Positions 16,782-26,455 of a DNA stretch of 64,000 nt are shown here, piece after piece. Numbering within the stretch: position 1 is the stretch's first letter; each line of letters starts with the position of its first letter. Source of the DNA: Photobacterium carnosum (lineage in GTDB: Bacteria; Pseudomonadota; Gammaproteobacteria; Enterobacterales; Vibrionaceae); NCBI RefSeq assembly GCF_002849605.1, contig NZ_NPIB01000007.1:62001-126000 (forward strand). Direction: 5' to 3'. Position numbers and translations under genes: made by a program. The notes beneath the pieces are model-generated. The model was not told the DNA's origin. It saw only the letters and a program-made list of their open reading frames with translations, and did no database searches.

Positions 16782-18104
16782 TTATTTTAAGTGGTGTTCC
16801 CAACTTATTTCAGTTCGATTACGTCCCATTTTTTTAGCTTTTAACAACGCTAAGTCTGCACGCTTGATCAAATCTTCACTCGTTTCATCAACTAATTCAG
16901 CAATACCTAAACTGCACGTTAAGTGAAAGTCTTTATCAAACTCCCACTTTTTCATCATAATTGTTTCTCTAATACGTTCAGCAATTTCAACCGTATTTTT
17001 CATATTTGTTTCAGGGCAGAAAATAACAAATTCTTCCCCACCCCAGCGAACAAATACATCAGACCTACGTATTAATGTCTCAACAGTCGTGGTGAATTTA
17101 ATTAAAACCTCATCACCAAAATTATGACCATAGGTATCATTAACTGATTTAAAATAATCAAGATCGATAAAAATCATTGAAAAAGGAATATTATTTGCTC
17201 TTGTCTGAATAATTATTTCTTCTAACCATTCAGTTACAGTATGTCTATTTCGAATACGAGTTAATGGATCGGTACAAGCTAAATATTCAAATTTCAAACT
17301 TTTATTATAAAGCAACCTATTAGCATCTCGTAAGTGCTGGCTATGCGCTTCTGATGTTTTTATTTTTTTATTAAGAAGAAAACGTTCAACAAAAATAACA
17401 ACAACAGCGGTTGTTACCCATAATAATAATAATAACTTTACTAAAGCTGATTCTGTTATCCAATCACCATAGAAGACTAAGCGATTTAACTTAATAGCAT
17501 AATATGCTTCTTTAACATAACTTCCGGTTGCAATTTCAATGATTGAGATATTATCAAATTGGCGATTTGCTTTATTTACAGGAATGTTATTCTCTGCGAT
17601 CCACCAAGATAATACTTGGAATGAGCGTAATGGGAATATTTGTAATCCTTGGTCAGTACCTGGGGAATATTCAATCGCATTAAACTTCAATGATAATGGA
17701 TCATTAACATTAGCATAAATAGGATCAAAATTACGCAAATAAACACGTACTCTTTCCCCTTTAAGAGGACTTGTATAATCAATATCAAGCCCAACAGAAT
17801 GATACGAACTTAAATCAATGCCATTATCAATCGAATCAGTTAATGCTATCGCAATTTCACAAAATGGCCACTTTGCTTTATTAACAAGGTTACATTCTAG
17901 TAATATATTTCGTTTATGAATATTTAGCTTTGTTGTTGACGCTCCATTTTGACCAGAATCATCAATAATTTTATATGTACTATTTGTAGGGGCAACAATA
18001 TACTCCTTTTTTGCACCGCCAAGAATAAACCACCCATATGTGGCAATAGTAAAACAGACTAAGAATAAAACAATGAATCGAAGCCCTTTATTTAACCCTG
18101 TCAT
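16782..18104 (-). CDS. Membrane-bound diguanylate cyclase (GGDEF)
   Basis: This protein has about 440 residues. A first membrane helix (RFIVLFLVCFTIATYGWFIL) and a second (LLLLLWVTTAVVVIFVERFL, near 205-225) bracket a periplasmic sensor of about 170 residues that I cannot place in a family. The cytoplasmic GGDEF domain has DPLTRIRNR, FSMIFIDLDYFKSVND, an active-site GGEEF and, five residues before it, RRSD, an allosteric I-site. It should make c-di-GMP subject to product inhibition. I use the ATG at 18104, which has AGAGGG upstream, rather than the ATG at 18122. Confidence 0.92.
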   Translation of the reverse strand: MTGLNKGLRFIVLFLVCFTIATYGWFILGGAKKEYIVAPTNSTYKIIDDSGQNGASTTKLNIHKRNILLECNLVNKAKWPFCEIAIALTDSIDNGIDLSSYHSVGLDIDYTSPLKGERVRVYLRNFDPIYANVNDPLSLKFNAIEYSPGTDQGLQIFPLRSFQVLSWWIAENNIPVNKANRQFDNISIIEIATGSYVKEAYYAIKLNRLVFYGDWITESALVKLLLLLWVTTAVVVIFVERFLLNKKIKTSEAHSQHLRDANRLLYNKSLKFEYLACTDPLTRIRNRHTVTEWLEEIIIQTRANNIPFSMIFIDLDYFKSVNDTYGHNFGDEVLIKFTTTVETLIRRSDVFVRWGGEEFVIFCPETNMKNTVEIAERIRETIMMKKWEFDKDFHLTCSLGIAELVDETSEDLIKRADLALLKAKKMGRNRTEISWEHHLK

Positions 18105-18254
18105 AAATCCCTCTAACAACATCAGAGCTTATAAAAATAAAAGCGAAATATTACAAGCAAGGGCGACAAAATAACAGACAACATTAGGTTAAACAACTAA
18201 TTTTACTAATGATTTACAGTTAAAATAAAATATTTTTAAATTAGTTTCATATCA

Positions 18255-18283
18255 ATAAAAAACACCGCGTTATCGGCGGTGTT
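18255..18283 (-). terminator. rhlE terminator
   Basis: AACACCGC / GCGGTGTT stem with a 7-base loop. An A-run at 18256-18262 reads as U on the minus strand. Confidence 0.8.
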
Positions 18284-18315
18284 TATGATCATTTTGAGTT
18301 AATAATAACGCTTAT

Positions 18316-19596
18316 TTAACGACGGCGTTGAGTATTCTTACCGCGATTTTGATGTACCTTATTTTTGGCTTTAGCACGACGTTTTTCTGCCGATGCTCCA
18401 CGATGAACAGATGTCGTTTCAATTAAACTAGGATCGGGTTCATAACCTTCAAGCCATTGCTGTGGTAAGCGTGTATTTAATAGTTCTTCAATCGCTTTTA
18501 ATGCCCATTCTTCATCAAGGCTCATTAGCGTGATGGCATAACCCGTATTACCTGCTCGACCTGTACGCCCAATACGGTGAACATAATCTTCAGCATTAAA
18601 CGGTAAGTCGAAATTAACAACATACTCTAGCTGTTGGATATCTAAACCACGAGCAGCGATATCTGTTGCGACAAGCACACGAACTTTACCCGCCTTGAAA
18701 TCATCAAGCGCGCGCTGACGAGCACCTTGACTCTTATCACCATTGATAGATACCGCTTTAATGCCGTCTAAACCTAAACTTTTAGCTAATTGATCTGAGC
18801 CTTGTTTAGTTTTAGTAAACACTAATACTTGTTGCCAATTACGTGAACCAATTAAATAAGCCAACAATTCAGATTTACGCTTTTTATCAACTGGATATAC
18901 CATTTGCTGAACAGTATCGGCAGCAATATTTTTAGGTGTTACTTCTACCATTTTAGGTTCAGTTAAAATAGTACAGGCTAATTTTTTCACCTGCTTTGAA
19001 AAAGTAGCAGAAAAGAATAAGGTTTGACGTTCTGCCGGCATACGTCTCATGATACGGTTAATATCAACAATAAACCCCATATCAAGCATGCGATCAGCTT
19101 CGTCAAGTACAAATGTTTCAACATTTGCTAACGAAACATTACCGACAAAAACATGATCAAGTAAACGTCCAGGCGTCGCAATCAGAATATCAACACCCGC
19201 TCTTAATGCTTTAATTTGAACATTCATGCTGGTGCCGCCATAAGCGACCGCTACTTTCAACTCGCTATATTTACTGTATGCAACAAAACTATCATAAACT
19301 TGCTGTGCCAATTCTCGAGTAGGTGTAATAACTAAAGCTCGAATTTTGGCACCTTGTTGAGGCTTAGCGTCTTCAGTTTCCTGTTCAGCTAATGACGGTA
19401 ATGTCATTAAACGTTGTAAAATAGGGAGCGCAAATGCTGCTGTTTTTCCGGTACCCGTTTGTGCCCCTGCCATCACATCATCCCCAGCTAATGCTAATGG
19501 GATTGCTTGTAGTTGCACATCTGTTGGTTGTTCATAACCTAACTCTGTCACAACTTGCAATAATTTAGGGTGAAGGCCGAGCGTTTCAAACGACAT
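18316..19596 (-). CDS. rhlE: DEAD-box ATP-dependent RNA helicase, RhlE type
   Basis: This 426-residue protein carries all DEAD-box motifs in order: the Q motif (YEQPTDVQLQAIP), AQTGTGKT, PTRELAQQ, DEAD in VLDEADRMLDMGF, SAT in FFSATF, ATDIAARGLDI and HRIGRTGRAG. The C-terminal tail is short and very basic (EKRRAKAKNKVHQNRGKN), as in RhlE, which remodels RNA in ribosome assembly and decay. A good AGGAAT precedes the ATG. A short hairpin in its leader (19621-19644) may matter for cold-dependent expression (inference). Confidence 0.9.
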   Translation of the reverse strand: MSFETLGLHPKLLQVVTELGYEQPTDVQLQAIPLALAGDDVMAGAQTGTGKTAAFALPILQRLMTLPSLAEQETEDAKPQQGAKIRALVITPTRELAQQVYDSFVAYSKYSELKVAVAYGGTSMNVQIKALRAGVDILIATPGRLLDHVFVGNVSLANVETFVLDEADRMLDMGFIVDINRIMRRMPAERQTLFFSATFSKQVKKLACTILTEPKMVEVTPKNIAADTVQQMVYPVDKKRKSELLAYLIGSRNWQQVLVFTKTKQGSDQLAKSLGLDGIKAVSINGDKSQGARQRALDDFKAGKVRVLVATDIAARGLDIQQLEYVVNFDLPFNAEDYVHRIGRTGRAGNTGYAITLMSLDEEWALKAIEELLNTRLPQQWLEGYEPDPSLIETTSVHRGASAEKRRAKAKNKVHQNRGKNTQRRR

Positions 19597-19620
19597 AGTG
19601 TATTCCTAGCAATAAATACG

Positions 19621-19644
19621 CTTATACCAATAGATCGGTATAAG
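19621..19644 (-). promoter_or_regulatory. Inverted repeat in the rhlE leader
   Basis: 8-bp arms CTTATACC / GGTATAAG with an 8-base spacer, 25 bases upstream of the rhlE start. Operator or leader hairpin; the role is unknown. Confidence 0.35.
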
Positions 19645-19666
19645 AAAACAAGCGCGAATTCTAACA

Positions 19667-19700
19667 CAAAAAAAAAGCACTTCGTCATGAAGTGCTTTTT
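19667..19700 (-). terminator. nagK terminator
   Basis: An 11-bp stem AAAAGCACTTC / GAAGTGCTTTT with loop GTCAT. The preceding A-run reads as U on the minus strand. Confidence 0.85.
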
Positions 19701-19734
19701 GTTACAACATAAATCTTCGTTATTTATATAATAA

Positions 19735-20646
19735 CTACTGTTTAATATTCAAGAATGCAGCACCACGAACACCACCTGCATCACCATGTTTGGCTTTTAC
19801 AATTTTAGGCGCTTGTGAAACGGACAATAAATATTTAGGCAAACGCTTTGGTAGTTCATCATAAATTAATTCAAAATTAGATAAACCGCCACCTAATACA
19901 ACAACATGAGGATCAATACCAGTGAATAAATTAGCAAGACACATTGCTAACACTTCCATAAAACGATCAACGTGCTGCTGGGCTTTTTTATCACCCGCAG
20001 CATTGCGTTCAATTATTTCAATCGCTTTTAGTTTTTCACCATAATAATGTGCATAAATTTGCTCAAAACCACGGCCTGATAAATAATTATCCATACAGCC
20101 TTTTTGACCACAGCCGCAATCAAACAATGGTGCTTGTTCACCCATGTATAACCATGCATCTAACGGTAAACGCATATGTCCTAATTCACCACCTACATGG
20201 TTTAAGCCTGCGAAAACTTTACCATTAAAGATCATTCCCCCACCAAAACCAGTGCCTAAAATAAGGCCTAAGACTGATGGCGCATCTTTGTGTTCATCAT
20301 CCCACGCTTCAGACAGAGCAAAACAGTTTGCGTCATTATCAAGGCTAACACTTCGACCTAGCTTAGCTTCTAAATCTTTACGTAAGGTTTTACCTTTAGC
20401 GGAAGGAATATTTGATGTTAATACGGTGCCATCTCGTGCATCCTCAATTCCAGGAATACCCAGCCCGACCGAACCTTCACAACCGAATTTTATATCTGCC
20501 GCAGTAATAATTGAAACAATAGTATCAATCAGTTTATCGTAATCATTACTCGGTGTTGGTACACGCTCTGTTGCTACACGTTCTAGTTTTTCATTAAATG
20601 CACCAAATTCAATTTTGGTTCCGCCTACATCAAAGCCGTAGTACAT
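19735..20646 (-). CDS. nagK: N-acetylglucosamine kinase (ROK family)
   Basis: This 303-residue ROK sugar kinase has the phosphate-binding [11 protein letters not shown] at the N-terminus, GLGIPG near 63, [13 protein letters not shown] with the catalytic Asp near residue 107, [12 protein letters not shown], and the zinc-binding [17 protein letters not shown]. These are typical of NagK, which phosphorylates GlcNAc recovered from cell wall or chitin. AGGAGA precedes the ATG. It is monocistronic, with about 160 bases of AT-rich DNA upstream in which I see no operator. Confidence 0.92.
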   Translation of the reverse strand: MYYGFDVGGTKIEFGAFNEKLERVATERVPTPSNDYDKLIDTIVSIITAADIKFGCEGSVGLGIPGIEDARDGTVLTSNIPSAKGKTLRKDLEAKLGRSVSLDNDANCFALSEAWDDEHKDAPSVLGLILGTGFGGGMIFNGKVFAGLNHVGGELGHMRLPLDAWLYMGEQAPLFDCGCGQKGCMDNYLSGRGFEQIYAHYYGEKLKAIEIIERNAAGDKKAQQHVDRFMEVLAMCLANLFTGIDPHVVVLGGGLSNFELIYDELPKRLPKYLLSVSQAPKIVKAKHGDAGGVRGAAFLNIKQ

Positions 20647-20808
20647 CCGATTCTCCTACAAATAATGTTTAACCACACTATGAGTCTATAACTCATTAAA
20701 TATACTCAAAATTATCCACATTTAGACTAAAAATGACTGTGATCTACGACTCAATTCATCAGTTATTGTTCAAATGGCTTTTAATATTATCCAATTAACA
20801 TCACATTT

Positions 20809-21537
20809 TTATAATGCAGCATCATCGGATAACATGAATTTTTCTAATATAGATAACGATGAGTATTCAGGTAATTGGCGATTCATTTTACCTGCGATAT
20901 AATTTTCACGAAAAACATCGAACCATAAATCTAATAATTCAGCATTATGGTGCTCACCAAATAAATCAATAATACGCGCTGCAACTTCAGCAGTTCCTAA
21001 TTGATTTGCCTTTGATGCTTCACGCATTTTATACCGAGACGGTTTATCTGGATTAATTGATAATAATGGGAACCGATCAAGATATGGACTCTTACGGAAC
21101 ATTTTTTTTGCTTCTGCCCAACTACCATCTAGCATAATAAATAATGGACGCTTTCCAGCCTCAAGTGTCACCGTCGTAACTTCTCTCTCCGGTGCATATT
21201 CAGCAGGAAAAACAACATAGGGTTGCCATTGAGGATCATCTAATAATGCTAGCATTTCTGCATTAGGTTCAGTTCGAGACCAAATATAAGCAAAAGTATC
21301 TTCAAATACATCGGCAATTAAACGCCCTGTATTACTTGGCTTTAGAATCTCATCATCAAACATAACCAACAAAAAAGCCGCATTTGATGTCGCTAATGGA
21401 CGATGTTCACAAACACACAAATGCGTACGCAACATGCACTGACGACAACGTTGGACTTTAGAACCACGGGCAAGAAAAGGACGAGTTGAACGTGCAAGAC
21501 GTTCCTCATAAAGAGTATGTATAACATGAATGCGCAT
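20809..21537 (-). CDS. tapT: tRNA-uridine aminocarboxypropyltransferase (DTW domain, YfiP/TapT)
   Basis: This protein of about 242 residues has the N-terminal Cys cluster CRQCMLRTHLCVCEHRP and the DTW-domain core MLDGSWAEAKKMFRKSPYL, then SRYKMREASKANQLGTAEV. TapT transfers the 3-amino-3-carboxypropyl group of SAM to U47 of tRNAs (acp3U). The signature here reads DGSW. I start at the ATG at 21537 (MRIHVIHTLYEERLARS), with AGG nine bases upstream; the open frame back to 21603 lacks family similarity. It follows the PAS-GGDEF gene by about 100 bases. Confidence 0.88.
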   Translation of the reverse strand: MRIHVIHTLYEERLARSTRPFLARGSKVQRCRQCMLRTHLCVCEHRPLATSNAAFLLVMFDDEILKPSNTGRLIADVFEDTFAYIWSRTEPNAEMLALLDDPQWQPYVVFPAEYAPEREVTTVTLEAGKRPLFIMLDGSWAEAKKMFRKSPYLDRFPLLSINPDKPSRYKMREASKANQLGTAEVAARIIDLFGEHHNAELLDLWFDVFRENYIAGKMNRQLPEYSSLSILEKFMLSDDAAL

Positions 21538-21637
21538 AGCGACTGACCTAAAAACAGGAAAACGCCAGCATGTTACCGAAACCCCCACTAAACATACAGT
21601 CATTATCTGTATTATCAGATTGGCAGCTAACTATTGC

Positions 21638-22663
21638 CTATTTTATGGGCATATGCTCATTGTTATTCGATAAAACAAACTCGCCTTTACTGTTTTTAAA
21701 ACAATTATCGCTATTAATAATGGTGGTCGTATTACGGCCCCTTTTCTTTGATTCATATAAAGCTAAATCAGATTTCTCTAGCCACGACTTATAATCAGTT
21801 AAGGTCGAATTCCACTCACAGACACCTAAGCTAATCGTGACTTTTATAACACCCCGCTGATCATCAAATACAGTTTCTTGTTCAATACGATTGCGTAATC
21901 TTTCCGTAAAATACCCGGCTAACTCAGCAGACGTCCCAGGAAGAATAATACCAAACTCTTCACCACCGTAGCGTCCTGCAATATCGGTTTGACGTTTAGT
22001 GCGCAGTAATACATCAGCAATCACTTTAATGACCCCATCCCCCGCGACATGACCATAGGTATCATTAACACGTTTAAAATAGTCGATATCAAACATAATC
22101 AATGTAGCTGGTATTTGTGTTTGATGACAATAATCAAAAGCATCCGCTAAACAGTTTTCCCAATGACCTCGATTATAAAGCTGTGTTAATCGATCAGTAA
22201 TACTTAAATATGTCAGTTGTTTATTTGATTCATGAAGATGGTTTTTATTTTTAGCGATATCAGTAACATCAGTGATCGTTAAACAAATATGTTTATATTC
22301 ACCAGATAATGAACGTAATGGTGTTAAAGTCATATTTTGAAACATGATATCTGAACTACCAGAAATTGGACAAAAATTCAAAAACCGAAATACCCATGGT
22401 CGATCTTCCCATGCTGAAAATGATCGCATTCGTAATTTAAATGTCGATTTTATTTTACTCTGTAACCATGATTCTGGTAAATCAGGTACAACCTCAAATA
22501 ATGATTTCCCTATTATTTCAACATTAGAAATACTGCTATAAGCTTGCATAAAGGTATTCCATGCACAAACATTATAGTTTTCATCTAATATAACAACACC
22601 CGCATCAAGATTATCTAATACTTGCATTGTCAAATAAAAATCAGCTAAAGATATTTCGTTCAA
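21638..22663 (-). CDS. PAS-GGDEF diguanylate cyclase
   Basis: This 341-residue cytoplasmic protein has an N-terminal PAS-like domain (VLDNLDAGVVILDENYNVCAWN to about residue 135), a short coiled linker and a GGDEF domain with DRLTQLYNRGHW, LIMFDIDYFKRVND, active site GGEEF and an I-site RQTD five residues before it. It starts with TTG, and the TTGA overlaps the upstream gene's TGA stop by 4 bases. It is therefore translationally coupled to the response regulator, which presumably controls it or acts in parallel. Confidence 0.92.
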   Translation of the reverse strand: MNEISLADFYLTMQVLDNLDAGVVILDENYNVCAWNTFMQAYSSISNVEIIGKSLFEVVPDLPESWLQSKIKSTFKLRMRSFSAWEDRPWVFRFLNFCPISGSSDIMFQNMTLTPLRSLSGEYKHICLTITDVTDIAKNKNHLHESNKQLTYLSITDRLTQLYNRGHWENCLADAFDYCHQTQIPATLIMFDIDYFKRVNDTYGHVAGDGVIKVIADVLLRTKRQTDIAGRYGGEEFGIILPGTSAELAGYFTERLRNRIEQETVFDDQRGVIKVTISLGVCEWNSTLTDYKSWLEKSDLALYESKKRGRNTTTIINSDNCFKNSKGEFVLSNNNEHMPIK

Positions 22664-23652
22664 TTTAATGATTCCATCACTTTGTTATTCATGATTGCTA
22701 GAGAATGACTATCCATAATAAATAAGACTTCACACTCAACGTCTAATATTTCAGCTTTATAGGTATATTCAATGGTAAAAAAAGTCTGCATCTCACAATC
22801 CGTACTATGTGAGTTCATATATTCTTCTAAAACAATCGGCTGACGCACAGAAAATGGAATTGAAATTTGTTCCGATAACGCCACTAAAAAAGAAGAAACC
22901 ATTAAATTAGCAATATCAATAATCACTTCATTTTTATATTCATCCGTTTGACTAAACCCAAGTTTTTCACCAAACAAATAAATATCATCACCATGTAATT
23001 CAACTAAGGCCTCACCGTGAATCCCACCACCAACAAAACGTTGGGTAATAGCAATTAATCCATGATCATTACGAACATCTGCAATCGCCATTGATAAGTC
23101 ACTGCTTGTCATAAATGCAACATTCGGTAATGGCATTTTAATGAAATCACCAAGATGATCAGAAATAATTGCCGCACCTCGCCCTAAAGCGATATTGGCT
23201 AATTCACGAATACTCTCAATAGGATTATTATCTAAATGCGAATCTAATAACGGTAATTGAGTACGATCAAAAATCAATCCTAACCGTTGCGATAGTTCTA
23301 TTAATTCATCATGGTTAAATGGTTTAGATAAAAAATAATCAGCGCCTAATGCTAGGCTTCTTTCCACAGCGGTTAATTGTACATCAGCGGATAATACAAT
23401 GATCGTGGTGTTATATTCACGGACAGGTAAGGATTTCATTACACTAAAACCATCCATTACAGGCATAGTTAAGTCTAAAAACATAATATCAATATCACTA
23501 TTTTTTAGACAATCAAGGCCCTCTTTTCCATTCTCGGCATAGAAAAAAGTCGCATTACTGCATGACTGTAATAGACGTGTAATTGATTTATGAACTAATA
23601 CTGAATCATCACAAATGAGAATATTTATATTATTAATCATCAGATTAATCAC
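22660..23652 (-). CDS. Response regulator with C-terminal CheC/CheX-like domain
   Basis: The receiver domain (residues 1-125) has the acidic pair Asp15/Asp16, phospho-acceptor Asp60 in FLDLTMPVMDG, and Lys110 in LSKPFN. Residues about 145-325 resemble the CheC/CheX/FliY phosphatase fold. There are two half-sites of the form ExxN-x22-P: Glu150-Asn153-Pro176 and Asp246-Asn249-Pro272, the second with Asp for the usual Glu. The upstream D/S position of the classical motif is Glu in both. GTG at 23652 with GGTGGG upstream is the likely start; an ATG lies at 23640. First gene of a two-gene operon with a GGDEF protein. Confidence 0.85.
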   Translation of the reverse strand: MINLMINNINILICDDSVLVHKSITRLLQSCSNATFFYAENGKEGLDCLKNSDIDIMFLDLTMPVMDGFSVMKSLPVREYNTTIIVLSADVQLTAVERSLALGADYFLSKPFNHDELIELSQRLGLIFDRTQLPLLDSHLDNNPIESIRELANIALGRGAAIISDHLGDFIKMPLPNVAFMTSSDLSMAIADVRNDHGLIAITQRFVGGGIHGEALVELHGDDIYLFGEKLGFSQTDEYKNEVIIDIANLMVSSFLVALSEQISIPFSVRQPIVLEEYMNSHSTDCEMQTFFTIEYTYKAEILDVECEVLFIMDSHSLAIMNNKVMESLN

Positions 23653-23946
23653 TTACCCACCAAACCTTAATCAAGTATAAAGCAAAGCAACATTATGCCG
23701 CACCTTAAACTTATGCATTCAGTGACATACATCTAAATATTGATCTTAGTTCCACTAATTATCACTAAAACAAAAATAAAATCGTATTATTAACCATCAA
23801 TATCGATTGATTAACATGTACTGATAATCTTTCTAACAGTTAATGCAAGGTAATAACCCACCGATATATCTTACAATATAGTTACCCGCTGACATTTTTA
23901 TAATAGAATCACGATATAATTTTTATAATCAGCCATAGGATAAAAC

Positions 23947-24303
23947 ATGAAAGCACTTCGTTGGTTCGTAGGTAAAATCATTCTTTTACTTAACTCACTA
24001 TTTTCTCCGCGTGGTATAGAGCGGTCAGCAACGGCTCAACAAGAAATTGATACTGCTGTCGCTAATATGCAACTTTATCAATTTGAAACCTGTCCGTTTT
24101 GTGTAAAAGTACGTCGCCATGCTAAACGTCTAAATATCCCACTAGCAACTCGTAATGCAAAAATTTCACCATGGGGTCAAGAACTATTAGAACAAGGTGG
24201 AAAACGTACCGTACCTTGCCTACGTATTGAAGAAAATGGCCAAGTGACTTGGATGTATGAATCAAACGATATTATTGCGTACTTAGATAAACGTTTCGCA
24301 TAA
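23947..24303 (+). CDS. Membrane-linked glutaredoxin
   Basis: This 118-residue protein has an N-terminal hydrophobic/amphipathic segment (LRWFVGKIILLLNSLFS) that probably associates with the inner membrane, then a glutaredoxin fold: YQFETCPFCVKVRRHAKRL with the dithiol CPFC, cis-Pro TVPCL, and a C-terminal helix NDIIAYLDKRFA. It likely reduces disulfides or glutathionylated proteins. AGGA precedes the ATG. It is a single gene with a long hairpin terminator. Confidence 0.88.
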   Translation: MKALRWFVGKIILLLNSLFSPRGIERSATAQQEIDTAVANMQLYQFETCPFCVKVRRHAKRLNIPLATRNAKISPWGQELLEQGGKRTVPCLRIEENGQVTWMYESNDIIAYLDKRFA

Positions 24304-24360
24304 GATCACCAATAATTCACACAATAAACTCAAATAACCATTTAAGTCCTTACCGTATAA

Positions 24361-24423
24361 GCCGATAGCTTTTATTACACTTTAAAGTTGTAGTATAAAA
24401 GCGACCTAGCTATCGGCTTTTAA
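24361..24423 (+). terminator. Long hairpin terminator
   Basis: An outer stem GCCGATAGCT / AGCTATCGGC is extended inside by a partly paired TTTATTACA / TGTAGTATAAA arm, followed by TTTT. Confidence 0.7.
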
Positions 24424-24472
24424 CTACTGAATTTTTATTTATTGGTTACAAATACGTTTTACAGGGCTGTAT

Positions 24473-25165
24473 ATGCAAAAAAATCATACGATAACTACCG
24501 ACGATATTTTAATTAAATTATGTCACTCTCTAGCTGATGTATTATCACGTGCAACAGAAAGCCACATTAAATATTCTCCTATGGTACAAAAAATCAATAA
24601 AACAAGCTTAAAACCTGATATTGGTTGCTTTGTTTTATTTGATGGTGGCTTCACAGGATTAGTCGTCACTAATTTTTCCGCTACTGCCGCAATGGAACTT
24701 TATCAAAATTATATGCTCAGAATGGGCTTTCCTGACACAGATATTGCTATTCATCATACTGCTGATGATGTCGCTAATATTTTAGGTGAATTAATGAATC
24801 AAGTTGTTGGTGATTTTACGGGGAAAATTGGCAGAGAATTAAACATCTCAATTACCCAAAACCAGCCAAAAATGCTCGCTCTGCATAAACAAATTATTCT
24901 TTCTGTTGATACTAATCTTGATCGTCCTCAAGTACGTCGTGTTAGTTTTACAACTGCAAAAAATAATATTTTCTATCTTGAATTAGCAATGGATAAAACT
25001 GAATTTATTCAATTAGAAGAATTTGAGATTGATGAGCAAGATCCTGATGCTATTTTTGAAACGGCTTATGACGCTCAACAACAACAAAACCCAGTAATTT
25101 CATTCAATAAAAACACAGAAAACAATCACGCCAATCAAGATTTACTGGATCAACTTGGACTGTAA
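24473..25165 (+). CDS. DUF3334 family protein, CheX-like
   Basis: This 230-residue protein matches the DUF3334 family (PDIGCFVLFDGGF, ILGELMNQVVGDF, SVDTNLDRPQVRRVSF, FYLELAMDKTEF), known to me mainly from vibrios. It shows a CheC/CheX-style half-site: Glu106-x2-Asn109, then Pro132 exactly 23 residues later, with Asn102 at the position usually Asp/Ser. This suggests a CheX-like fold and possibly phospho-aspartate phosphatase activity (inference). AGGG precedes the ATG. No chemotaxis genes adjoin, but the CheC-like response regulator operon lies about 1 kb away on the other strand. Confidence 0.8.
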   Translation: MQKNHTITTDDILIKLCHSLADVLSRATESHIKYSPMVQKINKTSLKPDIGCFVLFDGGFTGLVVTNFSATAAMELYQNYMLRMGFPDTDIAIHHTADDVANILGELMNQVVGDFTGKIGRELNISITQNQPKMLALHKQIILSVDTNLDRPQVRRVSFTTAKNNIFYLELAMDKTEFIQLEEFEIDEQDPDAIFETAYDAQQQQNPVISFNKNTENNHANQDLLDQLGL

Positions 25166-25368
25166 AAGCAGCCTTAATTTGAATAGTTAGGTAACTTTAA
25201 TACACATATTGTTACCTCTTTACCTTCCATTCTTAATTAAAGTATTTACTTTTATTGATCATAAATTTAATTCTGTGATCAATAACATAATTCACTTCCA
25301 TAATACAATTTACAAAATCCTTAATTCCATATAATTTCGACACCACTTTCGTTTGTGAGTTTATCGTC

Positions 25369-26391
25369 ATGTCTCAACATCGTATCGCCAGCTTTGAATT
25401 TGGTCGAGTTATTGCCACGATTGCCATTATTGCTTTGCATAGCCAAATATTCATGCAAGCGCCATTATTTGATGATCAACCCTTGTTAGGCATGGGACTC
25501 AATCAAGTCAGTCGGTTTGCAGTACCGTTATTTTTTATTATAGCGGGTTATTTTATTCAACCACGTTTAACAACCGAACGGATCCCTTATCTATGGCGCT
25601 ATGCTCGCCCATTACTCATCATGTGGGTATCATGGAGCATTATTTACTTAATTTTACCGTTTAACTTTCATATTGTGGCAACTGAAGGATATTTTACTGA
25701 ACGTCTTTTTTATTGGCAAAAACTGCTTACAGCACCATTAAATACCTTATTTGAAGGTGGATTAGTACATCTTTGGTATATTCCAGGGTTACTCAGCGGT
25801 TTAACTATCATTACCGTTTTACTTCGTTTGAAGTTATCTCGCTTAATTATTCCAGTGGCTACTCTGTTATTTATTTTTGGCTTAATGGCAGGTAGCTATG
25901 CTCAAATAACAGAATTAAGTTCACCGATTTTTACGCGTAATGGTCCATTTTTCAGTACTTTTATGATCATGCTTGGATTTGAAGTTCGCCGCCGTAATAT
26001 TAGCGTTAGTCTGAAAAACAGCATAATAATGATGCTCGTTGGATTTGGCTTATTTATCGGTGAAGCTAATTACCTTTCACTGCAAGAAAATGGAACTTTT
26101 TTCCACGATTTCCTATTTGGTACACCGTTATGGGCATTAGGTATTTTCTTTATTTTATTAGCAAAACCTAACTTAGGTAACTATAAAATCATTCACTCAT
26201 TAAGCAAAGATGTTCTGGGTATATATCTCTGCCATTTACTTATTGTGATTTATTACCTCAATATCATCAGTATTTTGAATATTAATCCGATTATTGCTAG
26301 CCTTTTTGCGGTGCCCGTAGTATTAACCGTTTCGATAATAATCGTTCGTTGTCTACGTAAAACATCAATAACAAGATATCTAGTACGTTAA
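25369..26391 (+). CDS. Acyltransferase 3 family membrane protein
   Basis: This 340-residue polytopic protein has about 10 hydrophobic segments. The N-terminal FEFGRVIATIAIIALHSQ carries the R-x10-H signature of AT3 O-acyltransferases, and VHLWYIPGLL is the conserved central loop. It probably O-acetylates a periplasmic glycan (WecH/OafA type), with the substrate unknown. An ATTGATCA/TGATCAAT dyad lies about 90 bases upstream (25254-25283). Convergent with the GTPase operon, separated by a hairpin. Confidence 0.85.
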   Translation: MSQHRIASFEFGRVIATIAIIALHSQIFMQAPLFDDQPLLGMGLNQVSRFAVPLFFIIAGYFIQPRLTTERIPYLWRYARPLLIMWVSWSIIYLILPFNFHIVATEGYFTERLFYWQKLLTAPLNTLFEGGLVHLWYIPGLLSGLTIITVLLRLKLSRLIIPVATLLFIFGLMAGSYAQITELSSPIFTRNGPFFSTFMIMLGFEVRRRNISVSLKNSIIMMLVGFGLFIGEANYLSLQENGTFFHDFLFGTPLWALGIFFILLAKPNLGNYKIIHSLSKDVLGIYLCHLLIVIYYLNIISILNINPIIASLFAVPVVLTVSIIIVRCLRKTSITRYLVR

Positions 26392-26403
26392 ACTAATAAT
26401 TTA

Positions 26404-26435
26404 AAGCCCTTATAATCACTAAATCATAAGGGCTT
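26404..26435. terminator. Terminator between convergent genes
   Basis: A 10-bp stem AAGCCCTTAT / ATAAGGGCTT with a 12-base loop, with AT-rich flanks on both sides. Confidence 0.65.
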
Positions 26436-26455
26436 AATTATTTTAGCAATAACTA

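Noticed and set aside
25254-25283. ATTGATCA...TGATCAAT as an FNR site before the acyltransferase gene.
   Set aside because: FNR needs TTGAT-N4-ATCAA; the spacing here is far too long. Kept only as an unnamed dyad.
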